This document shows, piece by piece, positions 1 to 8,187 of a stretch of 55,890 bases of DNA. Position 1 is the first letter of the stretch, and the number at the start of each line of letters is the position of its first letter. Source of the stretch: Hyphomicrobiales bacterium (GTDB taxonomy: Bacteria; Pseudomonadota; Alphaproteobacteria; Rhizobiales; Xanthobacteraceae); assembly GCA_017305715.1 (NCBI GenBank), contig JAFKKG010000043.1, positions 1 to 55,890 of the forward strand, written 5' to 3'. Made by a program: the position numbers and the translations under genes. Under the pieces are notes generated by a model. That model ran no database searches, had not been told where the DNA came from, and saw only the letters and a program-made list of their open reading frames with translations.

Positions 1-501
1 AACACCGACAGCAATGGCAACTATGTGAGCAACGCCATCAGTGGCGTATCCGGAAAGAGCATCGCGCTGGAATCGTTTGAAACCAGCTTCCATCAGGACC
101 TGAATGGCGACGGTACGATAGGTGTGGTCGGTACCACAATCGAATCGTCTGGCTCGACGAGCCTCGTGCAGGTCGGAAATAGTTATGGTTTGTTCACGGG
201 CGGATCTGGCCCGTCGCTGAAGTATGGCGGCACCGAATTTACCGCGGGCCAGTTCGGCTGTGTAGTTGTTGGAGCAGAAGCGGTTGGATCAGGCTATCAG
301 GTTGTCCTGAAGGTCGCGGGTGCCGACACCTATGCGGTCTGGAACACCGACAGCAATGGCAACTATGTAAGCAACGCCATCAGTGGCGTATCCGGGAAGA
401 GCATCGCACTGGAATCGTTTGAAACCAGCTTCCATCAGGATCTGAATGGCGATGGTACGATAGGCGTAGTCGCACATCAGAACGATTTTCATCTCCTGTG
501 A
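1..501 (+). CDS. C-terminal end of a tandem-repeat, calcium-loop protein (5' end outside window)
   Basis: Frame 1 is open from the window edge to a TGA at 499-501, so only the C-terminus is visible. The protein consists of about 114-residue (342 bp) tandem repeats: the 43-codon block at 1-129 recurs at 343-471. Each copy carries the loop DLNGDGTIG, matching the D-x-N-x-D-G calcium-binding loop of EF-hand/dockerin type, and a WNTDSNGNYVSN strand. Similar repeats occur in large secreted RTX-like or adhesin-like proteins of Bradyrhizobium (family knowledge). The seven nucleotide differences between the copies are all synonymous. The repeat stops abruptly after GVV and the protein ends with nine unrelated residues (AHQNDFHLL), so the C-terminus may be truncated. 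Secretion and adhesion roles are inference. Confidence 0.7.
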   Translation, partial: NTDSNGNYVSNAISGVSGKSIALESFETSFHQDLNGDGTIGVVGTTIESSGSTSLVQVGNSYGLFTGGSGPSLKYGGTEFTAGQFGCVVVGAEAVGSGYQVVLKVAGADTYAVWNTDSNGNYVSNAISGVSGKSIALESFETSFHQDLNGDGTIGVVAHQNDFHLL

Positions 502-562
502 CATTGCATTTTTGAGAGCTTCGTGCTGACAAGCATTCCTCGTTCGATCCACGGATTTCAGA

Positions 563-1219
563 ATGACCTACGTGCAATATGGGTGCGGGCATAGTGCGCC
601 CGAAGGTTGGTTAAGCTACGACGCATCGTTCACGTTGCGTGTAGAACGCTTTTCGGTTATGGGCCAATTCGTCAAGAGGAACGCGCAGCGATTTCCGGAC
701 AATGTCATCTTCGGCGATATCGTCCGAGGCTTGCCGGTCCCCGACGGTTCGGCGGATGGGGTCTACGCCTCGCATGTTCTGGAGCATCTCTCTCGCGCGT
801 CGATGCTCGTCGCTTTGCAGAATACCTATCGAATACTTCGTCCAAACGGCATCTTTCGCTTGATCGTACCGGATCTCGAGGCGAGGGCACGCCGCTATAT
901 AGCCGAACTCGAAGCAGCGCTACCCGATGCCAACGATCGGCTCCTTCGGTCAAGCTACCTTGGCGTCGAAGCCGATCCAAAGGGCTTGCTTGGGGTTGCC
1001 TCCGAGATGCTCGGACGCAACAAGCATCTCTGGATGTGGGACTTTCCGGCCATCTCGGCGGTATTGGCGTCCACCGGGTTTACCGCGATCCGACGCTGCG
1101 AGATCGGGGATAGCGGTGACCCTGCATTTGCTGCTGTAGAGCAGCGTGACCGGTTTTTTGACGGGCCAACCGGCATTCGTGAACTGGCGGTCCACTGCCA
1201 GCGCCCAGCCAGCCGCTGA
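563..1219 (+). CDS. Class I SAM-dependent methyltransferase
   Basis: A 218-residue protein of the Methyltransf_11 type found in polysaccharide loci. The N-terminus begins directly at the SAM-binding region (YGCGHSAPEGW, residues 6-16), followed by the conserved ASHVLEHLSR (69-78) and ILRPNGIFRLIVPDL (91-105), which correspond to motifs II/III of this family. The acceptor is probably a sugar or glycolipid intermediate, inferred only from location. It points toward the nonulosonate operon and is separated from its last gene by 139 bp (convergent). The upstream ribosome-binding site is weak (ACGGA), but no better start keeps the glycine-rich motif intact. Confidence 0.75.
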   Translation: MTYVQYGCGHSAPEGWLSYDASFTLRVERFSVMGQFVKRNAQRFPDNVIFGDIVRGLPVPDGSADGVYASHVLEHLSRASMLVALQNTYRILRPNGIFRLIVPDLEARARRYIAELEAALPDANDRLLRSSYLGVEADPKGLLGVASEMLGRNKHLWMWDFPAISAVLASTGFTAIRRCEIGDSGDPAFAAVEQRDRFFDGPTGIRELAVHCQRPASR

Positions 1220-1358
1220 GTTGCGAGAAACCCTGAAGCAGGCGCTGGGCCGTGAGCAAGCCGATGGCATGAGAAGACCATCAAGCAAGCAATTCCACGG
1301 CATAATCTTGAAGGGATCGTATCGCTGGCTTCGGCTGTTCATGGCTGGTGACCTGCCG

Positions 1359-2288
1359 TCAATCACTTGAACCGGCAGTCGTTGAAGTTTGATCTCGAAA
1401 GAGAGATTCCAGGGTCACCCGGGGAAACTCATCCAGTTCCCCGCCCGCCGTGGCGTTGAATATGGCGATTTGGTTTGCAGCCGCTATCTGTCGCAAATTG
1501 CGATACTGACTCCACAATGCGGCCAGGCCCTGCAGTTCATCGTGCCAGCCGCCACGGAGCTTGCCGTGTTCGTCGGTCGATACATCTTTTCCGCGCAGGA
1601 CGGTGGGTTCATAGAAATACTTGTATTCGCCGGAACGAAAATGATCGTGGTCGGCGCCCAGGAGATAAATCCTGTCGTGCCCCATGTACATACTGATCAG
1701 TGCAGCCATGATAGGCACTGACTGTGCCCCGGGCATCTCTCCGGCAGCATCTGGCAACGCGTCGGGGGGATACATCGAAAATGGCCCGGCCAGGTCAACG
1801 TATCGGACATCGCGGCCAGGAAAGAGATTCTCTTCGCGGACCAGGGCTCTTTCGGTGTGGTTCAGAAACAAGGTGACGGCACCACCCAGGCGCTCGTGCA
1901 TCTCGCGGAACCATACGATGACGTCAGCGCGGGTCATCAGCGTATAAGTGATTTGCGGCACGCAATGATAGGCTGGCGCGATTTCAGCATAGTCCGGGTG
2001 AAGATAGCCGCTGGAGACCGAGAAGACTATTTCACCCTTGAGGGGTCGGATGTCCTGCCGCTTGACGCTCGGTCCGTTGCACAAAATGAAGCAACGCTTG
2101 CCCGCGTGAATGTTTTGCAGGTCCACGTTGCGCGCCGTGAGCGCGAGAATTCGGGCTCGCTCCTCGCGTGCCGGGCGCATGCGCTCTTCTTCCAGGCGCG
2201 CCCGTTCGCGCTGCTCCGGTATGATGTACATATGCTTGTAAAGGCCGTACGGCAGCAAGGCGCGAAACGTGCGGCCAAGGAGCGTCAT
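1359..2288 (-). CDS. DUF115/Maf-like or GT42-like protein, candidate nonulosonate transferase
   Basis: A 309-residue cytoplasmic protein. It has a charged N-terminal helix (residues 25-50), then FILCNGPSVKRQDI (67-80) and IYLLGADHDHF (207-217). The NGPS and LGADH/SGID-type signatures are shared by the DUF115 domain of flagellin-glycosylating Maf proteins and by GT42 sialyltransferases of the Cst-II type (family knowledge). It is much shorter than Maf (>600 residues) and close in size to GT42 enzymes (~290). It is the last gene of the operon that makes a NeuB-type sugar acid, 12 bp after the PIG-L gene, which fits transfer of the CMP-activated product to a glycan or protein. Acceptor unknown. 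Confidence 0.65.
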   Translation of the reverse strand: MTLLGRTFRALLPYGLYKHMYIIPEQRERARLEEERMRPAREERARILALTARNVDLQNIHAGKRCFILCNGPSVKRQDIRPLKGEIVFSVSSGYLHPDYAEIAPAYHCVPQITYTLMTRADVIVWFREMHERLGGAVTLFLNHTERALVREENLFPGRDVRYVDLAGPFSMYPPDALPDAAGEMPGAQSVPIMAALISMYMGHDRIYLLGADHDHFRSGEYKYFYEPTVLRGKDVSTDEHGKLRGGWHDELQGLAALWSQYRNLRQIAAANQIAIFNATAGGELDEFPRVTLESLFRDQTSTTAGSSD

Positions 2289-2300
2289 CTGCGGGATCTC

Positions 2301-2930
2301 TCACTCAATCCACTTCAGTACCTGAAAGACTTCGGCATAACGGCAACCGATGCGTTGGCCGGCGTTTTCAGCCTCGTTCTCGAAGAAGGAAAGCCATTTC
2401 TTGCCGGTACGATTGACCTCGGAAGCATGCGCCATGATCGCGTCGCGCTTCGTCGCCCAGGTGCTCGTTATGTCGACGTAGTAGTTGCCGTGAAACTCCA
2501 TCGGTGAATGATACCAGTTGCTGCGGTACATCAGGAGGCGCGGGACATGACGGCTGCTATGCAGCGAGGCGCGACCGACGGCCTGATGGTCATGATGAAC
2601 GTCGCCAATCCAGTGGGTGTAGACCAGATCGATCTTGTGATCCTCGATGATGCGTAGGATCTGGATATTGAGAGGATCCACGAACTCGACCTCAAGGGTC
2701 TTGAACTCGCCGCAGATCAGGTGTTCGACACCAAGCGTTCGCATGGCGGCTTCACCCTCGGCCTGGGCGATCTCGTTGGATCGGACCTCGCTGTTCCGGT
2801 GGTTGGAAAACCCGGAAACGGTGGCGACATAAACGACCACCTTGTCGCCCTTGGCGACGTGCCTGGCGAGGGCCCCACCGCAACCCAATTCCACGTCATC
2901 GAAATGTGCGCCGATGGCCAATACGTTCAT
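2301..2930 (-). CDS. PIG-L/LmbE family N-deacetylase
   Basis: A 209-residue member of the zinc-dependent PIG-L family, which removes N-acetyl groups from sugar conjugates. The metal-binding AHFDDVELGCGG (residues 8-19; family pattern HxDD/PDD) and the distal HHDHQAVGR (112-120; family HxxH) are both intact, so it is likely active. It overlaps the upstream WbqC gene by four bases (ATGA). Pairing with WbqC in a nonulosonate operon suggests removal or remodelling of an N-acyl group on the sugar or sugar acid. The substrate cannot be read from the sequence. Confidence 0.85.
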   Translation of the reverse strand: MNVLAIGAHFDDVELGCGGALARHVAKGDKVVVYVATVSGFSNHRNSEVRSNEIAQAEGEAAMRTLGVEHLICGEFKTLEVEFVDPLNIQILRIIEDHKIDLVYTHWIGDVHHDHQAVGRASLHSSRHVPRLLMYRSNWYHSPMEFHGNYYVDITSTWATKRDAIMAHASEVNRTGKKWLSFFENEAENAGQRIGCRYAEVFQVLKWIE

Positions 2931-3628
2931 TCAGATTTCCTCAGGATGTCGCGCGAGCGGACGATGCCGCAATTGAACAGCAGGTCGATGCTGCTCAGAT
3001 ATGGAATGAAATCGCCGTGCAGCTGGGGGTATACCGGATGAAGAAATTCCTGCCAAGTTACTTTGATTCCTGCCGTCTCGAAGGGCTCGGGACGGAAATA
3101 AGCACGCGCACCGGTGCCGGAGAGGTAGTGATTTGCATGAACGGTCCTGAGGATATCGACAAGCAGTTCGTTGCTCCGACCGGTCGCCATGAGGTCGCTG
3201 GCGCGGATGATCTCGATGCGGATATCGAAAAGCTCCAGCAGCAGTTCGATGGAGGCGCGATTGAAGTCAGCCAGCAAGCCGCAGGGGCGGGTGTATAGCG
3301 CCTGCACCCGCGGATAGATCTCGCCAAAGAATGGGGCTTGTCGGTAGTTTTCCTGAAGGATGTTGAGGTGATTGTTTCGCCAGTCCACGGTCTCGGAGAG
3401 CTCGATCTGGTTGATCGGCGTGTCTCGTGCGGCAGCTTTCACGCTGATGGTAATCCAGCGTTCGCCTTTCGGTGTCTTGATCTTGTCGCGGTTGGTCCAG
3501 CTGCGGCTTGTCGAATTGACGTATTGAGCGTTGTCCAGCAGCACGATCACATCGGCATTCAGGAGGCGATCGAAAAATCCCAGATAGGGCAGAAAATCGG
3601 GCTGATGAATGACGGCCGTGCGGTTCAT
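2927..3628 (-). CDS. WbqC-like family protein
   Basis: A 233-residue protein matching the WbqC family (PF08889) throughout: IHQPDFLPYLGFFDRLL near the N-terminus (residues 7-23), DNAQYVNSTSRSWTNRDKI (32-50) and a C-terminal FRPEPFE/YPQLHGDF pair. WbqC proteins recur in O-antigen and nonulosonate clusters. Their reaction is not firmly established, and a role in acylating or modifying the sugar is a common proposal. It overlaps the PseG-like gene upstream and the PIG-L gene downstream by four bases each, so the three are almost certainly translated together. Confidence 0.88.
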   Translation of the reverse strand: MNRTAVIHQPDFLPYLGFFDRLLNADVIVLLDNAQYVNSTSRSWTNRDKIKTPKGERWITISVKAAARDTPINQIELSETVDWRNNHLNILQENYRQAPFFGEIYPRVQALYTRPCGLLADFNRASIELLLELFDIRIEIIRASDLMATGRSNELLVDILRTVHANHYLSGTGARAYFRPEPFETAGIKVTWQEFLHPVYPQLHGDFIPYLSSIDLLFNCGIVRSRDILRKSE

Positions 3629-4572
3629 GCGAGCTCCAATAGCAGCTGACAGACCCGTTCTGCGCCATGTAGTGGTATTCGTGCCAACCCTGCTGAACTC
3701 ATTGCCGTGACGTCGCGCGGTATCGCAAGGGCGCTCTCATCCAGATTGGAGTGATGTCCCGCGTAGCGCGCGGCCCCCAGTTTGGCAAGGTGCCGTGCTG
3801 GCGGTACTTCAAACCATTCGTTGGCGATTGCAATGACCGGCAGCCCCGAAGCGGCGGCTTCGAAGGCGGTAATGCCGCCTCCAGTGATGGACAAATCGTG
3901 GCGGTTCATTTCCTCGATCAGGGATGGGACGCCGATCTTGAGGTCGAAATCCTCGGGGAGTTCGGCGTCGAGCGCCGTACGGTGCTGGAAGCCCGGGCCG
4001 ATGATGACGGTGGCGTTTCGGATTTGCTTTCGCAACAACGCTACGGCCCTGACCGTTACGCCGTAGGTATCGCTCCCACCCAGGGTTATCATGGCACTGC
4101 GAAGCTCCGTTCGCTGGCGGCGCCAACGGGCTATCTCGGGATTCAGGATCAGGTAGTCGAGGCCATGGAGGACGCGGTTTCCCTCCAGCCGTTCTCCGGG
4201 GTCCAGGGCGAGAGCCGCGATATGGAGATCAGCGAGCTGCGCACCCGTGCCTCTGTCATCAAACGTGACCAGCGGGATGCCGGCCTCGCTGATGGTGCGC
4301 GCTTGGGAGAGATCTGTATCGAGGCGGTCGTTGACCCATACTTGCACCCGGTGGCGGCGGATCGTGTCCGGCGCCCAATGCTCGATGCGCGTCAGGTCGA
4401 CCACTTCGAATGTCAATCCGTCCCGACGCAATAGTTCGAGCGCCGGCGGATGGTCGTTGATCAGAAGGACGAAGGGTACTTGGCGCGCCCGAAGCAGTAG
4501 CGCGAGATTGCGCATGCGGAACAAGTGACCCATCCCGCGCGCATGGGAGCTTTCTAGGCAAATTGCGAACAC
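3625..4572 (-). CDS. PseG/SpsG-type nucleotide-sugar hydrolase
   Basis: A 315-residue GT-B-fold protein. The N-terminal GMGHLFRMRNLA (residues 13-24) contains the GxGHxxR signature with the catalytic histidine of PseG. The C-terminal GGGITAFEAAASG (231-243) is the nucleotide-binding loop. PseG releases the nucleotide from an NDP-2,4-diacylamino-trideoxyhexose to give the free sugar that the NeuB-family synthase condenses with PEP. Here it follows the NeuB-type and SpsF-type genes, the SpsE-F-G order of Bacillus spore polysaccharide loci. The start at 4572 overlaps the upstream gene by 19 bases. The exact NDP-sugar is unknown. Confidence 0.82.
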   Translation of the reverse strand: MFAICLESSHARGMGHLFRMRNLALLLRARQVPFVLLINDHPPALELLRRDGLTFEVVDLTRIEHWAPDTIRRHRVQVWVNDRLDTDLSQARTISEAGIPLVTFDDRGTGAQLADLHIAALALDPGERLEGNRVLHGLDYLILNPEIARWRRQRTELRSAMITLGGSDTYGVTVRAVALLRKQIRNATVIIGPGFQHRTALDAELPEDFDLKIGVPSLIEEMNRHDLSITGGGITAFEAAASGLPVIAIANEWFEVPPARHLAKLGAARYAGHHSNLDESALAIPRDVTAMSSAGLARIPLHGAERVCQLLLELA

Positions 4573-5246
4573 AGCGCGACCGCCTGTTCAGTTGTTACAT
4601 GATCGCTGCCGGCACGTTCGGCGATGAAGCATGCCCGGCGGAAGTCGGTTTCATCGTCGACGGTAAGGCGCACCTGCGGATGGTTCTTTTCGGCCGCAAT
4701 CTCCAATTCCACAGTCTTGAATCGCTCGGGGTGCTCAAGCATGAATTCATCGACATGTTCGAAATGGTGCGGGGCGTGGGAGGCTTCAGCGCACTGGGCC
4801 AGCGCGCTGAACCGAAAGATTTCTGCGCCGACACCGACGGGCAATTGAGAGAAGGAGTGGCTGAAGTCGGCTTGCGTCGATAGATGCAAATCGATCAGGC
4901 GGTCCAGTTCTTCGACGTCGACAAACGGGTTGTCGGCAGTGAGACGAATTACCTGCTCAAACCCGTAGGTCATGGCGCATTGGTAGTACCGGTTCAGCAC
5001 GTTGTTCTCGCTGCCGCGAAATATCTTGACCTCGCGTTGCCCGCAGTAGCTAACGATTGCATCGTCGCGCGCCTCCCCCGTAGTCGCAACGACGACAGTG
5101 GCACGGTGTCGGAGGTGACCGAGCCGATCCAGAATTCGGCCGAGCAGAGGCGTGCCGTTGATCGGGCGCAGCACCTTTCCCGGCAGCCGTGAGGACCCCA
5201 TGCGGGCCTGGATGATGATGCCCAAGCTTATTGCAGCACCTCCCAC
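4554..5246 (-). CDS. SpsF/NeuA-type cytidylyltransferase
   Basis: A 230-residue nucleotidyltransferase. The N-terminal IIQARMGSSRLPGKVL (residues 11-26) is the nucleotide-binding loop of the CMP-NeuAc synthetase/SpsF family, and LTADNPFVD (102-110) is the metal-binding region. Expected reaction: CTP plus the nonulosonic acid gives the CMP-sugar used by the transferase. It overlaps the NeuB-type gene by 19 bases and the PseG-type gene by 19 bases. The ATG at 5246 adds a few residues before the conserved strand; a slightly later start cannot be excluded. Confidence 0.82.
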   Translation of the reverse strand: MGGAAISLGIIIQARMGSSRLPGKVLRPINGTPLLGRILDRLGHLRHRATVVVATTGEARDDAIVSYCGQREVKIFRGSENNVLNRYYQCAMTYGFEQVIRLTADNPFVDVEELDRLIDLHLSTQADFSHSFSQLPVGVGAEIFRFSALAQCAEASHAPHHFEHVDEFMLEHPERFKTVELEIAAEKNHPQVRLTVDDETDFRRACFIAERAGSDHVTTEQAVALCSQFA

Positions 5247-6244
5247 GTCAGCACGTCGTCGGCTTCGAGTACCTGACGGGGGCGTCGTCCGATCACGTCC
5301 TGCAAATGCTTGGGCGCGATGCCATAGCCCGGCCGCTTGACCGTCAGATGGTCAGCCGTCAGCGGCTCGCCGGCCGCTGCGGCGCGGGCCAGGACGATGC
5401 TCTTGCGGTTGTTGGTGCGCGTCTTGGCTTCGCTCGCCGCCGGATGCTTGCGGCCGTCACCGCGCATGACTTCGAAGCTGCGCACGGCTTCGACGATGGC
5501 CTTCATCTCGTCCGGATCGGCCGACAGCATGTGGTCGGGCCCTGGCGCTTGCTTGTCCCAGGTGAAGTGCTTTTCCAGAATCCGCGCGCCCATCGCCGCG
5601 GCGCAAATGCACGCGATCGGCCCGATCGTGTGGTCGGAGTAACCGACCGCCAGATCGGGAAACTCCCGCATCATCGCCTGCATCGCGCCCAAATTGACGT
5701 GTTCGGGGTGCGTCGGATAGCTGGTCACCGCGTGCAACAGCATAAGCTGCTTCACGCCTTCCGAGCGTATCGCTGCGACCGACTCCTGGACTTCCTCCAT
5801 CGTGCACATGCCGGTCGAGAGGATCATCGGTTTGCCGGTACGGGCCACAACACGCAGGAAGGGAAGGTTGACGGCATCATCCGAACCGATCTTGTGCGCC
5901 CCGACACCCAAATTCTCCAGCATATCGACATCGGATTCATGCGACGGGGTGGAGAACCAGTCCAATCCGTGTCGGGCAGCGTAATCGAACACGGCCTTAT
6001 GAAGGTCGAGATCGATTTCATATTGCCTGAACAGTTCATGCTGGGAGACCAGGCCGGTGTTTTCCATATCGAACACCGCCTTGCGGCTGGCAACCGTGTC
6101 AGCCCTGTACGTCTGCAGCTTGACTGCATCCGCGCCGGAAGCGGCGGCGGCGTCGATCAGGGTTCGGGCGTCTTCGAAGCGGGTAAAGTTACCACCGATC
6201 TCGGCGATGATGTAGCAGCGATCGGGTTTGAAATTGCGGAACAT
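5228..6244 (-). CDS. NeuB-family nonulosonate synthase (SpsE/PseI/LegI type)
   Basis: A 338-residue protein, the usual length for the family. The TIM-barrel part carries IIAEIGGNF (residues 12-20), DAVKLQTYRAD (40-50), WFSTPSHESDVD and KIGSDDAVNLPFL. The C-terminal SAF/antifreeze-like domain begins near residue 276 (KSIVLARAAAAGEPL, then RPGYGIAP). These enzymes condense PEP with a free amino-hexose to make a nine-carbon sugar acid in the cytoplasm. The gene is flanked by the radical SAM gene (12 bp upstream) and the cytidylyltransferase (19-base overlap). Whether the product is pseudaminic, legionaminic or another acid cannot be decided by eye. Confidence 0.88.
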   Translation of the reverse strand: MFRNFKPDRCYIIAEIGGNFTRFEDARTLIDAAAASGADAVKLQTYRADTVASRKAVFDMENTGLVSQHELFRQYEIDLDLHKAVFDYAARHGLDWFSTPSHESDVDMLENLGVGAHKIGSDDAVNLPFLRVVARTGKPMILSTGMCTMEEVQESVAAIRSEGVKQLMLLHAVTSYPTHPEHVNLGAMQAMMREFPDLAVGYSDHTIGPIACICAAAMGARILEKHFTWDKQAPGPDHMLSADPDEMKAIVEAVRSFEVMRGDGRKHPAASEAKTRTNNRKSIVLARAAAAGEPLTADHLTVKRPGYGIAPKHLQDVIGRRPRQVLEADDVLTWEVLQ

Positions 6245-6256
6245 TTTCGCGCAAGC

Positions 6257-7327
6257 CTATTTGCCAATCAGCTGAGTGCGGCGCGTATAGTTGCGCACGA
6301 TGAAGCTGCGCTCACCAACTTGGGCCACATCGTCCTGGGTTTTGCGCGGCAGGTAACACTTGCGGCAGACCGGGCTGTTCATGAAGCCGCGTGGTTGGAG
6401 GTGCATGTCGCGCACCGCCTGCATTTTGGGGCCGTGCCAGATCTCATGCACGGTTTGTGTCCTGGCGTCGCCGATGACTTCCCGATTTTCTTCGTCGTTT
6501 GAGCACTTCATCACCAGGCCGTCAGCGCCGATGACCAGGCGTTGATACTGCTGCGGGCAGGTGAATTCGTCGACGTATTCGATGTCTGTGTCGTTTCCCA
6601 GATAGTCGATCAGGGGATTGAAGGCGACAAGGTCGGCGAGGGGCGCGAAAGTGTCGTAATAGCCTTGCGGATCGTTTTCGATCGCTGGCCAGATGCCCTG
6701 CACCTTGATCACCGGTTTGACCAGTCCGTGCTCGGCTTTGTAATCCTTGATGGCCTTGAGCTTGCCCAGCAGATCGTCGAACTTCAACGGATGTCGGATG
6801 CGCTCGTAAGATTCCTTGAGGCCGTCGATGGAAATCGTGATCCAGTCGATGCCCGCCTCCTGAACCTTCTTGAAATAGTCCAGGCTCAGGCGCCCACCGT
6901 GAGTCAGCGTGGATATCTCCTTGATGCCACCCTTCTTGGCATAGCGCACGGCTTCGATAAATCCGGGATGCACGGTGGATTCGCCACGCAGCGACAGACG
7001 CAGGGCGGGCACCTTGCCGCCAATCTCGTCGATGATGCGCTTGAACATCTCGATATCCATGACTTTCGCATCGACGTGTTTGCGAAATTCCGCCGAGATC
7101 GTGTAACACATCGGGCAACGCAGGTTGCACACCGAGGAAAGCTCGAGATCGACCAGTAATGGATAGTCCGACACCGTCTGCGTCTTGGCGTTTTCCGCCC
7201 AGTCGTGACGATACCGGGCATAGCCTTCGGACCACCCTTGAGACAGGTTCTGATTGAACGACGCCTCTCGCTCGGGCGTGTCCATCGAATAGTTGCCCTT
7301 GTTGATCGGGACGTTGCGCTGTTTCAT
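6257..7327 (-). CDS. Radical SAM/SPASM-like protein in nonulosonate operon
   Basis: A 356-residue protein with the radical SAM cluster motif CNLRCPMC (C67, C71, C74) after the strand PLLVDLELSSV. The barrel continues with LRLSLRGESTVHPG and WITISIDGL. C-terminal cysteines at 257, 275, 321 and 324 suggest a SPASM-like auxiliary Fe-S site. Radical SAM enzymes of this shape carry out dehydrogenation, epimerisation or C-C chemistry. The start codon overlaps the stop of the SDR gene (ATGA), and the NeuB-family gene follows 12 bp later, so it is embedded in the pathway. The substrate is unknown; modification of the sugar before PEP condensation is an inference from position. Confidence 0.85.
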   Translation of the reverse strand: MKQRNVPINKGNYSMDTPEREASFNQNLSQGWSEGYARYRHDWAENAKTQTVSDYPLLVDLELSSVCNLRCPMCYTISAEFRKHVDAKVMDIEMFKRIIDEIGGKVPALRLSLRGESTVHPGFIEAVRYAKKGGIKEISTLTHGGRLSLDYFKKVQEAGIDWITISIDGLKESYERIRHPLKFDDLLGKLKAIKDYKAEHGLVKPVIKVQGIWPAIENDPQGYYDTFAPLADLVAFNPLIDYLGNDTDIEYVDEFTCPQQYQRLVIGADGLVMKCSNDEENREVIGDARTQTVHEIWHGPKMQAVRDMHLQPRGFMNSPVCRKCYLPRKTQDDVAQVGERSFIVRNYTRRTQLIGK

Positions 7328-8187
7328 GTAGCCTCTTGCATTGCCTTTATCGTCGCTCGGATTCCATCGCGGAAGCTATGCTTCGGGGACCACCCCAGTT
7401 CGCTCTGGGCCCGGGCGATATCGGCGCGTGTATCGTCGATTTCCTGCACGCGTGTCACCTGCAGGCTTCGCACCTGCTTGGATGTGGCTGCCTCAGCCTG
7501 CGCCGTGGCGATCGCCTCAGCGACGCTCAGGGAAACGCCCGTTCCCGCATTATAGACGTTATAGCCGGCGGGCGCGTGCATGGTGGCGAGGAACAGCTCA
7601 ACCAAGTCCGCTATATAGAGGAAGTCCCGCTTCGGGGCTAGGTCCCTGACCTCGATGTGGTCGGACTTCAGGACCTGGGTTAGAATGGATGGAATAAGAA
7701 AATCTCCACCCTGTCCGGGGCCGTAGACGTTGAACGGTCGGACCACCGTAACCGGCAGACCGTGGACCGCTGCGTAGAACTGGCAGGCCTGTTCGGCGAG
7801 CGCCTTGCTGAGTGCATAGGGATTGTTCGGAGCGAGCGGGTGGTCCTCCCGGATCGGCTGCGTTTTGGGCACGCCATAGAGATAGGCGCTGATATGCGTC
7901 AGCGGGATGTTCTGTGCCCGGCAGAACTCCAGCACATTGAGCGTGCCGCCGGTGTTGACCCGGTGGAACTCTGCCGGATGGTCCCAGCTTTGCGGCACGA
8001 AGGTAAGCGCCGCCAGGTGGAAAACGCGGTCGATCCTGGTTCCCTGGTGCGGGCGCAGAGTGGCAGGATCGGCGATGTCGCCATCGCTCCGGCCCAGTCG
8101 GATGATCGTGTCACCGCGCGTATGCAGGCGGGTGGTCAAGGCGCGACCCAGGAAACCTCCGGCACCGGTGATCAGGAAAGTGCTCAC
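7324..8187 (-). CDS. NAD-dependent epimerase/dehydratase (extended SDR)
   Basis: A 287-residue extended short-chain dehydrogenase. It has the Rossmann GAGGFLG (residues 8-14), the strand DRVFHLAAL (53-61) and the catalytic YALSK (Y124, K128). The usual TDE/TSE dehydratase triad is replaced by ISAYLYG (99-105), which argues for an epimerase or reductase acting on a nucleotide sugar rather than a 4,6-dehydratase. It overlaps the nucleotidyltransferase upstream and the radical SAM gene downstream by four bases each. Product not determinable. Confidence 0.82.
   Translation of the reverse strand: MSTFLITGAGGFLGRALTTRLHTRGDTIIRLGRSDGDIADPATLRPHQGTRIDRVFHLAALTFVPQSWDHPAEFHRVNTGGTLNVLEFCRAQNIPLTHISAYLYGVPKTQPIREDHPLAPNNPYALSKALAEQACQFYAAVHGLPVTVVRPFNVYGPGQGGDFLIPSILTQVLKSDHIEVRDLAPKRDFLYIADLVELFLATMHAPAGYNVYNAGTGVSLSVAEAIATAQAEAATSKQVRSLQVTRVQEIDDTRADIARAQSELGWSPKHSFRDGIRATIKAMQEAT

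Noticed and set aside
289-592. Minus-strand frames at 289-552 and 380-592 that might be an insertion-sequence remnant
   Set aside because: They overlap the repeat protein in antisense and no transposase motif could be recognised; only the abrupt end of the repeat is reported.
1146-1370. 74-codon plus-strand frame overlapping the end of the first methyltransferase
   Set aside because: Overlaps two better-supported genes and has no recognisable sequence.
5231-6502. 423-codon plus-strand open frame opposite the NeuB-family gene
   Set aside because: Shadow of the NeuB-family coding strand; His/Arg-rich with no family features.
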